Source: Adlercreutzia agrestimuris
GTDB taxonomy: Bacteria > Actinomycetota > Coriobacteriia > Coriobacteriales > Eggerthellaceae
Assembly: GCF_943193125.1 (NCBI RefSeq)
Contig: NZ_CALPCX010000003.1
Span: forward strand, 124,001-188,000
Length of the DNA stretch: 64,000 bases
Reading direction: 5' to 3'
Below the pieces are notes generated by a model. It was not told where the DNA came from and did not search any database. It saw only the letters and a list, made by a program, of their open reading frames with translations. The position numbers and the translations under genes are program-made. Shown here piece by piece: positions 7,738 to 17,900 of this stretch. How positions within the stretch are numbered: position 1 is the stretch's first letter; every line of letters begins with the position of its first letter.

Positions 7738-9042
7738 ATGAACAAATCGTCTTCACAAAGTGCATTTCATGCTATTCCTTGGACTGGGAAAGCCATACTT
7801 CTCGTTGATTTGGATGCTTTCTTTGCTTCGGTGGAACAAAGAGATCATCCTGATTGGAGGGGTAAACCAGTTATCGTAGGTGGAGATCCCGACAAGCGTG
7901 GTGTTGTGTCCACTGCTTCATACGAAGCTCGTGTATTTGGAGTTCATAGTGCAATGCCTTCGTCTCAGGCAAAACGATTGTGTCCACAAGCAATCTGGAC
8001 TCATGGACATTTTGATCGATACCGTGAGATGTCAAACCAGATAATAAAGATACTAAGTGACGAGACACCTTATGTACAACAAGTAAGTATTGATGAAGCA
8101 TTTCTGGATGTCACTCCAACAAAAGTTAATACAGAACATCCTATTCAAATTGCTATGAGGATTCAGCAACGAGTAGAGGACCTTGGTGTGACATGCTCTA
8201 TTGGTATTGGATCATCAAAAACGATTGCAAAAATTGCCTCTGAGATGGATAAACCACGCGGATTGACCATCGTATATCCTGGGACAGAAAATGACTTTCT
8301 ATCTCCTTTGCCGGTGCGTGCTTTGAGTGGTATAGGGCCTTCTGCTGAAACAAAGCTCAAAAAAGTGGGCATAACCACACTCGGTCAGCTTGCACAAACA
8401 CCTCGCCATGAAATTGAGCGTATGTTTGGTAAAGCGGGTAGTGTTATGCACATTCGCGCAAATGGTGGCGATGATTCAGGCATCGTAACCGATGAAAGCA
8501 TCAAATCAGTTTCAAACGAAACTTCTTTTGCTAAAGACCTCACAAAAGCGCATGAAGTTGAGGCAGCTATTGCCACCATGGCATCAAAGGTTGGCAGGAG
8601 GCTTCGCAAGAAGAATTTAAAAGGATCAACTCTCGCACTTCGTATTCGTTATGGAGATAGAACAGTTCGTTCAATCCAAACTACGCTTGCCGCGCCCAGT
8701 AATGATGACTTAGAGTTTATTCCAAAGCTATATAAAATGCTTCGTGATATTTGGCATGAAGGTATGCCTGTTCGACTTGTTGGGGTTGCAATGACCGGGT
8801 TTGATGAACCCCCTGAATCTACTGAGCAACTATCTTTGTTTGAGATTGAAGACAATCAAACTAATAACCATGAAGACTTTGAGCCTCTTATAGCTGAACC
8901 AACAAAGCGTAAGAAATTGCTTGATGCTACAGATTCAATAAGAGACCGATTCGGCGACACATCCGTGCAATTCGGAAGTGAGATACGTTCCTATCAAAAT
9001 ACCACTGGATCATCTTCAAAAAATGTTGCTGATTATAAATAA
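7738..9042 (+). CDS. dinB: DNA polymerase IV (Y family)
   Basis: Error-prone lesion-bypass polymerase. The catalytic carboxylates are in LVDLDAFFASVE (near residue 24) and SIDEAFLD (near residue 119). Finger, thumb (helix-hairpin-helix around GIGPSAETKLKKVGI) and little-finger domains follow. It is 434 residues, with a variable tail that includes QLSLF, which fits a beta-clamp binding motif. It lies six bases after dut. No LexA box was found immediately upstream, so any SOS control would act from further back. Confidence 0.96.
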   Translation: MNKSSSQSAFHAIPWTGKAILLVDLDAFFASVEQRDHPDWRGKPVIVGGDPDKRGVVSTASYEARVFGVHSAMPSSQAKRLCPQAIWTHGHFDRYREMSNQIIKILSDETPYVQQVSIDEAFLDVTPTKVNTEHPIQIAMRIQQRVEDLGVTCSIGIGSSKTIAKIASEMDKPRGLTIVYPGTENDFLSPLPVRALSGIGPSAETKLKKVGITTLGQLAQTPRHEIERMFGKAGSVMHIRANGGDDSGIVTDESIKSVSNETSFAKDLTKAHEVEAAIATMASKVGRRLRKKNLKGSTLALRIRYGDRTVRSIQTTLAAPSNDDLEFIPKLYKMLRDIWHEGMPVRLVGVAMTGFDEPPESTEQLSLFEIEDNQTNNHEDFEPLIAEPTKRKKLLDATDSIRDRFGDTSVQFGSEIRSYQNTTGSSSKNVADYK

Positions 9043-9084
9043 GAGAACCCTTGCTAGGTAAGCAAAGGCTCTCAAGATAATAGT
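9043..9084. terminator. Probable bidirectional terminator between dinB and degV
   Basis: An imperfect hairpin (GAGAACCCTTGCT, short loop, AGCAAAGGCTCTC) occupies the gap between the convergent genes dinB and degV. It is followed by T-rich sequence when read leftward. The gene arrangement supports termination; the stem has mismatches. Confidence 0.45.
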
Positions 9085-9116
9085 TATTAAAGAGGAACTC
9101 TTAGATCAGATTTACC

Positions 9117-10001
9117 TTAACGCTTGTCGGCTAAAAAGAAGAGAGCCATAGTACCAGGTCCTGAGTGTGCTCCAATAACAGGATCAACATAGTTGATCAC
9201 TACTTCTTTTACGCCAAAGCGCTCTTTAATGAGATTGGCAACATATTCGGCATCTTCATAGCAATCACCATGTGTAATAAACACCATTTGCTCATCAATA
9301 GGTGCCAAAGCGCTCTTTTCCATGTGGTCAACCAAAGCATTCAGTGATTTTTTACGTCCGCGTACTTTTTCAAGGGGAATAAGGTGACCCTCGTTATCAA
9401 CGTGCATAACAGGTTTAATGTTAAGCATTGTGCCAGCCCAAGCACTTGTACGTGAAACGCGACCGCCACGATATAGAAACATTAGATCGTCTACGGTAAA
9501 CCAATGAGCTAAGTTAAGTTTGTTCTGTTCAAGCCACTCATGAACTTGTTTGATTGTTTCCCCAGCTTCTGCTTTTTTGTAAGCGTGATAGATAAGCAGA
9601 CCTTGACCACCAGATGCTGCAAGTGTGTCAACAGTGAGTATTGTTCGATCAGGGAACTCGGCCGACAAACGTTCACAAATAAGATTAACCGCCTCAAAAG
9701 TGCCAGATAAACCTGAAGAAAAACCAACGTAGAGAATATCTTTGCCTTGTTCCAATAGTGAACGAAGCAATTTCTCTGAATCGTGCATGTTGGGAAGAGA
9801 AGTACGAAATACCTTCCCATCACGCATCATGGTATAGAAGCGTTTGAGATCAGACTTTTCTCCTTTTAAATAACTTTGAAAGATCTCATCTTCTCCTTCT
9901 GCCATAAACGTTAGCGGTAAGATGTGCAAATTAAACTCATCAATCATTGCGTCGGTAAGGTTGCAACAAGAGTCGGTTACAATTTCAAAATCAATAGCCA
10001 C
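9117..10001 (-). CDS. DegV family fatty-acid-binding protein
   Basis: A 294-residue DegV (EDD-fold) protein. Members bind fatty acids and some (FakB) present them to the fatty acid kinase FakA. The N-terminal EIVTDSCCNLTD and the FSSGLSGTFEA segment of the binding site are seen. The GTG start at 10001 is chosen because GAAAGGAAACTCC lies directly before it and MAIDFEIVTDS is the usual N-terminus. An upstream ATG would add 28 atypical residues. No fakA is in the window, so the partner is unknown. Confidence 0.92.
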   Translation of the reverse strand: MAIDFEIVTDSCCNLTDAMIDEFNLHILPLTFMAEGEDEIFQSYLKGEKSDLKRFYTMMRDGKVFRTSLPNMHDSEKLLRSLLEQGKDILYVGFSSGLSGTFEAVNLICERLSAEFPDRTILTVDTLAASGGQGLLIYHAYKKAEAGETIKQVHEWLEQNKLNLAHWFTVDDLMFLYRGGRVSRTSAWAGTMLNIKPVMHVDNEGHLIPLEKVRGRKKSLNALVDHMEKSALAPIDEQMVFITHGDCYEDAEYVANLIKERFGVKEVVINYVDPVIGAHSGPGTMALFFLADKR

Positions 10002-10238
10002 GGAGTTTCCTTTCAAAAAATGGAAAATTCTGCTCGTTTTCCTGAGGAAAAGTATAGCTGATGATTTCCTCGTGATACACAGCAAATACGCTTTATACTA
10101 ATGTGTCAAATTCGTCCTCACTCCGAAAATTGGCTAAGTTCGCTGTAAGAATTTGAAGGTTCTTATATACTAGGTAAGTTACACGTTAACTATGCGCAAA
10201 AGGTGCGCACGTTTATAGAGTGGGAAGGTAGTAGCGTC

Positions 10239-13079
10239 GTGGCAAAAAGCTATAAAGACACCATGATATTGCCCCAAACAGATTTCCCTATGAGAGGAAA
10301 TTTGCCTGAGAACGAACCGAAGCGTTTGCAAAAGTGGGAAGAAGAGCGAATTTACGATCAGGTTCTTGAAAAGAATCGAGATGGTAAGCCTTTTGTGCTT
10401 CATGATGGTCCTCCATACGCAAACGGCCCAATTCACATCGGACACTCATTCAATAAAATCCTCAAAGACTTTGTCAATAAATCTCATGCGCAACGTGGCT
10501 TCTTTACGCCCTATGTTCCTGGATGGGATTGTCACGGGCAGCCTATCGAGCATATGGTTGAAGTTACGCTTGGACCAGACAAGATGGCAAGCATTGATCA
10601 GCCAACATTGCGTCGCCTTTGCCGAGAGTGGGCTGAGAAATATGTAGACATTCAGCGAGATGGCTTCAAGCGTCTTGGAGTAAACGCAGATTGGGACAAT
10701 CCCTATTTAACTTACCTCCCAAATTACGAAGCTGGTAATGTTGAGATTTTCAAAAAGATGTATCTCGATGGATCGGTATATCGTGGTCGCAAACCTATCC
10801 ATTGGTGCAAGCATTGTCACACCGCACTGGCTGAAGCAGAAATTGAGTACTCAGATGAAACGTCGCCTTCAATCTTCGTGCGTTTCAAGTTAGATACTAT
10901 GCCCGGCATCTTTGAAGCGGCAGGTGCAACTGGCACAGCTTATATGGTTATCTGGACAACAACGCCTTGGACCCTTCCGGCAAATACTGCTATTTCTCTT
11001 GCTCCGGATGCTGATTATGCCATGGTGGTTGCTGATGGCTATAACATGATTTTCGCTAAAGATCTCATTGAGTCCGTTGCTGAGCAGGCTGGCTGGCAAG
11101 ATTATCAAATGGTTGTAGGTGAAGACGGAGAGCCTGTAACCTTAAAAGGACGCGAATTGGCGGGGCTTGCTTACACCTGTCCTATTCGCCAAGATCTTAA
11201 AGGTACTGTAATTTTTGGTGACCACGTTACCCTAGATTCTGGTACCGGTGCTGTCCATACCGCGCCTGGACATGGTCAAGATGACTATCTGGTGGCGCTT
11301 GAATTTGATGTGCCACTCCTGATGCCCGTTGATGACAATGGTGTATTAACTGATGAAGCTGGTCCGTTTGCTGGACTTGATGTCGAAGAGGCAAATCCTG
11401 TAATTATTGAGTGGCTTCGTGAGCAAGGCACGCTTGTGGCGGAAAAAGAAATTCTCCATAGCTATCCTCATTGCTGGCGATGCCATAATCCTGTGATTTT
11501 TAGAGCAACTAATCAATGGTTTGTTGCTATGGATAAAAACTCATTGCGCGAAAATTCGTTGCGTGCAATTGATCAGGATGTTGTTTGGTATCCTGCTTGG
11601 GCGAAAAACCGCATTGGTTCTATGGTGGCGGATCGTCCTGACTGGTGTATTTCTCGCCAACGAAGCTGGGGTGTTCCGATCCCGGTATTTACTTGCGCAA
11701 AATGCGGCAATACTGTTGCTACTGAAGAGACGTTTGATGCGGTAATCTCGCTTTTCTATGAAAAGGGTGCTGATGCATGGTTTGTTGAGAAACCTGCCGA
11801 TTATCTCCCTCGAGGCATCAAGTGTGAGGTTTGTGGCTGCACTGAACTTGTTCCTGAAAAGGATATCTTGGACGTTTGGTGGGAGAGCGGTGTTTCGCAC
11901 ACAAGCGTTTTAATTCATCGTGATGCTGAAGGGCTGCATTTCCCTGCTGACATGTATCTTGAGGGTTCTGATCAGCATCGCGGGTGGTTCCAGTCATCAT
12001 TGCTGACCTCTATGGGTGCTTATGGACAGCCACCTTACCGATCAGTTATGCACTGCGGATTCACCGTTGATGAAGCTGGCCGAAAGATGTCTAAGTCGCT
12101 CGGTAACGGCATTGATCCCGAAGAGGTTATCAACAAATATGGTGCTGATGTTTTGCGCCTTTGGGTTTCAAGTGTCGATTACTCACAAGATGTTGCCGTA
12201 GCATTCACTATCTTTGATCAGGTGTCAGATACCTATAGACGTTTTAGAAACAACTTCCGTTTCTTGCTCGGTAGTCTTGCAGACTTTAGTTACGACAAAG
12301 CAATTACATCATGGGATGATCTGGAGCCGCTTGATCAGTACATGATGGCAAAAACGGTGCTACTCCTCAAAGGCGTTGAAGAGGCATATGATGCATGCAA
12401 GTTCAATGTGGTCTATCGTATGGTGTATGACTTCGTTAATGAGCTTTCGTCGCTTTATATGGATGTTATTAAAGACCGTCTTTATTCAGAAGCGCCCAAC
12501 TCATCGCGTCGCCGCGCCGCACAAACCGTGCTTGCAAACATTTTGGAAGTTCTCGTCCGCATTATGGCGCCAATCCTGTCATTTACGACCGATGAAGTTT
12601 GGGAATACTATCCGGCTGGTATGAAAGAGCAGGATCGTGTAGAGAATGTTCAGCTTGCAGGATGGCCTCAAGTTTCCGACTTTGTTCCTGCTCCTCCTTG
12701 TGATGTGCAATGCGTCGTTGATAATTTTGCCGCCATTTTGGAGGTTCGCGAAGTTGTCATGAAAGCACTCGAGGAAGCGCGTGCTGCTAAATTCATTAAT
12801 AAGAGTCAAGAGGCTTGCGTTATTATTTCTGCTCCAGAAGCAACTCAAGCTTTATTGTCAGCTATGGATTCATCGTTGCTTGAGGATCTCTTCATTGTCT
12901 CTGAGGTTCAGATACAAGATGGAGAAGAGGTTGCTTGCACGGTAGAGCATGCTCATGGCGAAAAATGCCCTCGTTGTTGGAACTATCGCAAACTTGGTAC
13001 GCAAGCTCAACATCCTGATGTTTGCGAACGGTGCGCATTGGTTCTCGACGAAATTGGATATCAAGCAACAGAGGAGTAA
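10239..13079 (+). CDS. ileS: Isoleucyl-tRNA synthetase
   Basis: Class I aminoacyl-tRNA synthetase. Counting from the GTG at 10239, the HIGH motif (HIGH in PYANGPIHIGH) is near residues 66-69 and KMSKS is in AGRKMSKSLGNG. The CP1 editing domain lies between them. The C-terminal zinc finger (CPRCWNYRK, CERC) is characteristic of bacterial IleS. The GTG start is preferred: GGGAAGG stands ten bases before it and MAKSYKDT fits the family. An ATG at 10203 would add 12 residues. It heads an ileS-lspA-rluD cluster. No T-box leader was found upstream. Confidence 0.97.
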   Translation: MAKSYKDTMILPQTDFPMRGNLPENEPKRLQKWEEERIYDQVLEKNRDGKPFVLHDGPPYANGPIHIGHSFNKILKDFVNKSHAQRGFFTPYVPGWDCHGQPIEHMVEVTLGPDKMASIDQPTLRRLCREWAEKYVDIQRDGFKRLGVNADWDNPYLTYLPNYEAGNVEIFKKMYLDGSVYRGRKPIHWCKHCHTALAEAEIEYSDETSPSIFVRFKLDTMPGIFEAAGATGTAYMVIWTTTPWTLPANTAISLAPDADYAMVVADGYNMIFAKDLIESVAEQAGWQDYQMVVGEDGEPVTLKGRELAGLAYTCPIRQDLKGTVIFGDHVTLDSGTGAVHTAPGHGQDDYLVALEFDVPLLMPVDDNGVLTDEAGPFAGLDVEEANPVIIEWLREQGTLVAEKEILHSYPHCWRCHNPVIFRATNQWFVAMDKNSLRENSLRAIDQDVVWYPAWAKNRIGSMVADRPDWCISRQRSWGVPIPVFTCAKCGNTVATEETFDAVISLFYEKGADAWFVEKPADYLPRGIKCEVCGCTELVPEKDILDVWWESGVSHTSVLIHRDAEGLHFPADMYLEGSDQHRGWFQSSLLTSMGAYGQPPYRSVMHCGFTVDEAGRKMSKSLGNGIDPEEVINKYGADVLRLWVSSVDYSQDVAVAFTIFDQVSDTYRRFRNNFRFLLGSLADFSYDKAITSWDDLEPLDQYMMAKTVLLLKGVEEAYDACKFNVVYRMVYDFVNELSSLYMDVIKDRLYSEAPNSSRRRAAQTVLANILEVLVRIMAPILSFTTDEVWEYYPAGMKEQDRVENVQLAGWPQVSDFVPAPPCDVQCVVDNFAAILEVREVVMKALEEARAAKFINKSQEACVIISAPEATQALLSAMDSSLLEDLFIVSEVQIQDGEEVACTVEHAHGEKCPRCWNYRKLGTQAQHPDVCERCALVLDEIGYQATEE

Positions 13080-13088
13080 CCGATCGTA

Positions 13089-13646
13089 ATGCAATCATCT
13101 CACGAGCCGCGTTTTAACAACCGCAAAAAAATTGGCATAGTATTTAGCGCGATTGTTCTTGCGTGGCTCGTATTTGATCTTATAACCAAAGCCTACTTCA
13201 ACTCATTCGAGCTAGGCTCAGTCATAGCTGGGCCTTTTGCGGGGATCTTTAGGTTTAGGCTTGTCCATAATACTGGTATGGCATGGGGTCTTTTTGGCGA
13301 TTCAACCATTGCTCTTGGCATTATGTCGCTTGTGGTTTGCGCAGCTCTTACCATTTATCTTTTTGCGAATATTCGCTATATCAATTGGTTTCAAGTTATC
13401 GGTATTGGCCTGGTGGTTTCTGGCGGTTTAGGAAATGCTATAGATCGCTTTTTTCAAGGCTATGTGATTGATTTTATTGAAACAACTTTCATAAATTTCC
13501 CTGTTTTTAACATTGCCGATATAGGTGTAACTTGTGGTTTCGTCATCTTTCTTGTTGGCCTTTTTGTATCCTTTGGCAAAGATTCACAAAACTTGGAAGC
13601 ACCTGCTGACGAAAACCGCGAAGATCATCTTTCTCAGGAGCGCTAA
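13089..13646 (+). CDS. lspA: Lipoprotein signal peptidase (signal peptidase II)
   Basis: Integral membrane aspartyl protease that removes signal peptides from prolipoproteins. Four membrane segments are predicted from hydrophobicity. The two catalytic aspartates are in GNAIDRF and FNIADIGVTCG. At 185 residues it is slightly long, with an extended charged N-terminus and C-terminus. It starts nine bases after ileS with GAGGAG upstream, and its stop overlaps the rluD start (TAATG). The lipoprotein at 39929-40507 is a likely substrate. Confidence 0.96.
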   Translation: MQSSHEPRFNNRKKIGIVFSAIVLAWLVFDLITKAYFNSFELGSVIAGPFAGIFRFRLVHNTGMAWGLFGDSTIALGIMSLVVCAALTIYLFANIRYINWFQVIGIGLVVSGGLGNAIDRFFQGYVIDFIETTFINFPVFNIADIGVTCGFVIFLVGLFVSFGKDSQNLEAPADENREDHLSQER

Positions 13647-14668
13647 TGTCGCGCTTGCTGAGTTATACCGCAACCGAATTTGATGAGTCTATGCGCTTGG
13701 ATGCTCTTTTGGCTGAGCGAGGTTGCTATCCTTCACGATCGGCAAGCGCAAAAGCCATTTACGAAGGCTGCGTATTTGTAAATGGTCAGGTCAAGCCAAA
13801 AAAGCATCAGGTTTCATCGGGTGATCTTATTGTCTATGAACTACCCGATACCCAACAGATAGCCACATTGCTTGGTGAGCATATCCCCCTTGATATTCGC
13901 TATGAAGATGACGACTTGATCGTTCTTTCTAAGCAAAAAGGTTTGGTTTGCCATCCCAGCGCAGATCATGAAAGCGGAACACTCGTTAATGCTCTCATTT
14001 ATCATTGTGGAGCTGACCATCTCTGTAATGTGCAAGGTGAAGACGATCGCCTCGGTATTGTTCATAGGCTAGACCAAGATACTACCGGTTTAATGCTTGC
14101 TGCGAAATCTGATACTGCTGGTCTTGTGCTTATGGAGGCAATTAAAGACCGGTTGGTTGATAGACGTTACTTGGCGCTGGTTCATGGCATAATCACCCAA
14201 GATACTGGCATGATTGATGCCCCTCTTGCGCGATCCGAAAAAGATCGTAAGCGGATGGCGGTAAGAGAGTGTCCTTCTTCGCGTGATGCAATTACCACTT
14301 TCAAAGTACTTGAACGCTTTGATGCGGGCCCACATGATGATGGGTATACCCTTATTGATTGCAAGCTCTTTACCGGACGCACGCATCAGATACGAGTCCA
14401 CATGGAATTTACGAAGCATCCTTTGGTGGGGGAGCAGGTCTACACTGCATCTATGCCGCGTTCTGTATCGGCCCAGCTTGGTCTTGATCGTCAGTTTCTG
14501 CATTCATTTATGCTAACTTTTGACCATCCGCTAACAGGTGAAGAGCTTCATTTCGTTGACGATTTACCGCAAGATTTAGCCCATATTCTTAAAGAGCTTG
14601 CGCCGCGAAGTATAGGAAGAACTCCAGCAGGAGATGAAATATTTGCTACTATCAGGTCAAACCAATGA
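13646..14668 (+). CDS. rluD: RluD-type 23S rRNA pseudouridine synthase
   Basis: A 340-residue pseudouridine synthase of the RsuA/RluD superfamily. It has an N-terminal S4 RNA-binding domain (about residues 14-75) and a catalytic domain with the invariant aspartate in HRLDQDTTG (about 140-148). By analogy it modifies the helix 69 loop of 23S rRNA, but RluC-like specificity cannot be excluded. Overlap with lspA implies coupled translation. The lspA-rluD pair is common in Gram-positives. Confidence 0.92.
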   Translation: MSRLLSYTATEFDESMRLDALLAERGCYPSRSASAKAIYEGCVFVNGQVKPKKHQVSSGDLIVYELPDTQQIATLLGEHIPLDIRYEDDDLIVLSKQKGLVCHPSADHESGTLVNALIYHCGADHLCNVQGEDDRLGIVHRLDQDTTGLMLAAKSDTAGLVLMEAIKDRLVDRRYLALVHGIITQDTGMIDAPLARSEKDRKRMAVRECPSSRDAITTFKVLERFDAGPHDDGYTLIDCKLFTGRTHQIRVHMEFTKHPLVGEQVYTASMPRSVSAQLGLDRQFLHSFMLTFDHPLTGEELHFVDDLPQDLAHILKELAPRSIGRTPAGDEIFATIRSNQ

Positions 14669-14750
14669 TCTGAAGTTGGACTTAAGACATAGGGATGAGG
14701 GAGCGTAGCTTATCTTAGGTCCAATGCAACCAAGGGAAGGCGAATTGATT

Positions 14751-15764
14751 GTGTCAAAGACAAAGATGGTAGGCGTTTTATTAGTCAATACGGGTACTCC
14801 AGACGCTCCCAAACCTCGTGCCGTGCGGAAATACCTTGCTCGGTTTTTGTCTGATCCTCGAATTTGCCCCATGCCCAAGCTAGCGTGGTGGTTCATATTA
14901 CATCTCTTTATTTTGCCTAAACGCGGGCGAGCTTCTGCAAAGAAATATGCCAAAATTTGGACGGATGAAGGTTCCCCTTTTACTATTGCGCATCAAAAAT
15001 TGATGCGTGGTTTGCAATCAAATTATGATGAAGAAGGCCGTCCTGTTATTGTTCGCGTAGCTATGAACTATTCAAAACCATTTGTTGTTGATGAGTTTGC
15101 ATATTTACGAGACGCAGGATGCGAAAAAATTGTCGTTTTGCCGCTGTACCCGCAAAGTGCATTATCTACAACAGGTTCGGTTCGCGATCATGTTGATCAA
15201 GCTTTGGAGAAGCTTCAATGGGATATTCCTTGTGTAGTTATAGATAATTACCACGACAACCCAGTTTATATTCGCGCAATAGCAGCTTCCATTAAGCGTG
15301 CTGGTTTTGAGGTGGATTCAAACGATAAACTTCTTTTTTCGTATCACTCAATACCACTTGTTGATATCGAAAAAGGGGATACTTATGAGTTGCAAACGGG
15401 AGCAAGTAGTCTTCTGATTGCAAACGAGCTTGGTCTTGATCGCGTTAGGTGGACAATAGGATATCAATGTAGATTCGACAAATCTCGCACCTGGGTTTCA
15501 CCTTATACCAAAGACGTTCTTAAAAGACTTGCTGAACACGATAATGCTCGACTCTTTATGGTGTGTCCTAATTTTGCCGTAGATTGTCTTGAGACGCTTT
15601 ATGATATTGACTATGAGTTAAAACCTCAGTATTTCAATGACATGTTGCAAGCAGGTAGAACAATTGATGAAGATAGCTTTCATTATGTACCCTGCTTAGA
15701 TAGAAGCAAGGCCCATGTGCAGGTGCTATCACAGGTACTTGCACCGTACCTTTCGGAGGAATAA
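14751..15764 (+). CDS. hemH: Ferrochelatase
   Basis: Inserts ferrous iron into a porphyrin. The catalytic histidine is in SYHSIP and the conserved glutamate in DCLETLYDI near the C-terminus. Actinobacterial members usually act on coproporphyrin III. The GTG at 14751, with GGGAAGG ten bases before it, gives the usual N-terminus (VGVLLVNTGTPDAP). An ATG at 14724 would add nine residues. No other haem genes are in the window, so porphyrin may come from elsewhere in the genome or from uptake. The stop overlaps the coaBC start. Confidence 0.94.
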   Translation: MSKTKMVGVLLVNTGTPDAPKPRAVRKYLARFLSDPRICPMPKLAWWFILHLFILPKRGRASAKKYAKIWTDEGSPFTIAHQKLMRGLQSNYDEEGRPVIVRVAMNYSKPFVVDEFAYLRDAGCEKIVVLPLYPQSALSTTGSVRDHVDQALEKLQWDIPCVVIDNYHDNPVYIRAIAASIKRAGFEVDSNDKLLFSYHSIPLVDIEKGDTYELQTGASSLLIANELGLDRVRWTIGYQCRFDKSRTWVSPYTKDVLKRLAEHDNARLFMVCPNFAVDCLETLYDIDYELKPQYFNDMLQAGRTIDEDSFHYVPCLDRSKAHVQVLSQVLAPYLSEE

Positions 15765-16996
15765 TGGATACTGCTGTTACAAGCCTTAACAACACCCAAA
15801 ACCCCGTTCCCTCTAAGACTGTCGTTTTGGGTATCACCGGTTGTATAGCTGCTTATAAATCAGCTGAGATTGTTCGCGCACTTCAAAAGGCAGGGGTTCG
15901 GGTTAAGGTTGTCATGACCGAACATGCAACACACTTTGTTGACCCAACAACATTTCGTGCCCTTACGCATGAACCTGTCGCTGTTGGTTTGTTTGACGAT
16001 CCCGCAGATCCTATCCACCATATTTCACTTGCTCAGGAAGCTGACGTAATGCTTTTGGCTCCTTGTACAGCAAATATGCTTGCAAAAGTTGCAAATGGCA
16101 TTGCAGATGACTTGCTTTCAACGACGGTCCTTGCCACAACAGCGCCGCTCATTATAGCGCCCGCTATGAATGTACATATGTATGAAAATCCGGCAACAAG
16201 ATACAACATTGGTAAGCTAGAAATACGCGGTGTACATTTTGTTGAAGCGGGCACCGGATACCTAGCTTGTGGAGACACAGGTAAAGGGCGTTTGGCAGAT
16301 GTAGATGATATTGTTTCAGCAACACTTTCTCAGCTTGGTGTGAAGAGAGATCTTGCTGGAAAGCATATTATGATTACCGCAGGGCCCACTATTGAGCCAA
16401 TTGATCCAGTTCGTTACATCACGAATCGTTCTTCGGGCAAGACAGGATATGCCATTGCACGTGCTGCAGTAGCACGAGGGGCTGATGTAACGCTTATTTC
16501 GGGACCAGTTTCACTCCAGGCGCCTGAAGGGGTTTCAATGGTGTATGTACAAACTGCTGACGAAATGCTTGTTGCCGCGCAAGAAGCATTTGAAAATGCT
16601 GACATCGGAATTTTTGCAGCTGCGGTGGCAGATATGAAGCCAGCGCAAGCGGCGGATCATAAACTCAAAAAGGGTAGTGATGACGAGCGACTTTCTGGTA
16701 TTGAACTTGTAGAAAATCCTGACATTCTTGAGATGCTAGGCGCCAAGAAGGATAATCGCGTAGTTATCGGATTTGCTGCTGAAACAGATCAAGTTCTTGA
16801 AAACGCGCAAAAGAAATTAATCTCAAAGCATGCGAATATGATCATAGCGAATCAAGTGGGCGAAGGTATGGCGTTTGGTACGGATGATAACGAAGTGTGG
16901 TTTGTGGATAAGGAAGAAATTGAAGCACTTCCTCGGATGAGTAAAGCTAATCTTGCGGATGCGATTTTAACAAAGTCGCTTGAATTTTTGTCATAA
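15764..16996 (+). CDS. coaBC: Bifunctional CoaBC (phosphopantothenoylcysteine synthetase/decarboxylase)
   Basis: Catalyses two steps of coenzyme A synthesis: CTP-dependent coupling of 4'-phosphopantothenate with cysteine, then FMN-dependent decarboxylation. The CoaC half (about 20-195) has ITGCIAAYKSAE, PAMNVHMY and the substrate-flap cysteine in YLACGDTGKGRL. The CoaB half begins at ITAGPTIEPIDPVRYITNRSSGK and contains NPDIL and FAAETD. At 410 residues it is of normal length. It has a good CGGAGGA site and overlaps hemH (TAATG). Confidence 0.96.
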   Translation: MDTAVTSLNNTQNPVPSKTVVLGITGCIAAYKSAEIVRALQKAGVRVKVVMTEHATHFVDPTTFRALTHEPVAVGLFDDPADPIHHISLAQEADVMLLAPCTANMLAKVANGIADDLLSTTVLATTAPLIIAPAMNVHMYENPATRYNIGKLEIRGVHFVEAGTGYLACGDTGKGRLADVDDIVSATLSQLGVKRDLAGKHIMITAGPTIEPIDPVRYITNRSSGKTGYAIARAAVARGADVTLISGPVSLQAPEGVSMVYVQTADEMLVAAQEAFENADIGIFAAAVADMKPAQAADHKLKKGSDDERLSGIELVENPDILEMLGAKKDNRVVIGFAAETDQVLENAQKKLISKHANMIIANQVGEGMAFGTDDNEVWFVDKEEIEALPRMSKANLADAILTKSLEFLS

Positions 16997-17066
16997 CGTG
17001 CTTGCATTGAGCTTGTGTTACCGCTAATATATTCCGTGCTGTTTTAAGCAATCCGCTTAAACGCAT

Positions 17067-17143
<77 letters not shown>

Positions 17144-17151
17144 GGAAATTT

Positions 17152-17187
17152 AAGAGGTCTGCATGAATACGTGCAGACCTCTTTTTA
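17152..17187 (+). terminator. Rho-independent terminator of tRNA-Pro
   Basis: AGAGGTCTGCA at 17153-17163 and its exact complement TGCAGACCTCT at 17172-17182 make an 11-pair stem with an 8-base loop, followed by a short T run. It may also end coaBC transcripts. Confidence 0.9.
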
Positions 17188-17216
17188 CTTCTCTGTAACT
17201 CTTCCACACTTGTGAA

Positions 17217-17633
17217 TTAAGAGATAGGATCGTTCTGCTTTAAGCGGGCTTCGCCTTGTGCGCGGGCAACATCAGTGGGAATTGTTTTGATGCGCGTCTT
17301 AAAATACCAAAGCTCGAATATTACTAATGCAATAAGCGCGACTTTTGCCCATATCATTGGCAGCATAAACGCAAGCACCGACATAATAATTACTCCGGGA
17401 GAGCAGCAGAGTAGTTTAGTGCGCAATGTCATTTCGCGGTTTTCTACAAAGTTTGCAAGATAGCGTTTGTAAAGCTTGGTTTGAAGAAACCAATCATTAA
17501 GTCGCTTTGAACTTCTTAAAAAGAAAAAAGATGCAAGAAGCAAAAAAGGTGTCGTTGGCAATACGGGTAGTACTGCACCAAGCGCACCAAGACCAAAAAA
17601 GAATAAACCGAGAATTGCAAATATTATGCGCAT
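17217..17633 (-). CDS. DUF454 (YbaN family) inner-membrane protein
   Basis: A 138-residue protein with the DUF454 signature: an N-terminal hydrophobic helix, then GALGAVLPVLPTTPFLLLASFFFLRSS, then two further hydrophobic stretches near residues 75-105. The family is widespread and of unknown function. GAAGAGAAAG precedes the ATG. It converges on the tRNA terminator and is divergent from the phosphatase gene at 17901 across a 267-base AT-rich gap in which I see no other gene. Confidence 0.88.
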   Translation of the reverse strand: MRIIFAILGLFFFGLGALGAVLPVLPTTPFLLLASFFFLRSSKRLNDWFLQTKLYKRYLANFVENREMTLRTKLLCCSPGVIIMSVLAFMLPMIWAKVALIALVIFELWYFKTRIKTIPTDVARAQGEARLKQNDPIS

Positions 17634-17900
17634 AAGTCAACTTTCTCTTCGACAATGTGCATCTGATCCCTTGAGCACGAAAGTATACGGGATGCGACAA
17701 TATTTAGCGCCTTAAAACGTTATACGGTATTTTATTCTCACGAATTACAGAATTTATGCTGAACTGGGTTAATCTGATATGTTGTGATGTTTCATAGAGA
17801 AAAGTTACAAGACCGTAAATGGTATGCGCTTTTGTAAGGTTTTAATGGTACCGTTAACATAGAAGCGAACGCTATATTCGTAGTTTGAGGGAAGGCGCAT

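Noticed and set aside
10086..10238. T-box or other riboswitch before ileS
   Set aside because: No T-box sequence or antiterminator/terminator pair was found; only a small TGCGC..GCGCA hairpin near the start.
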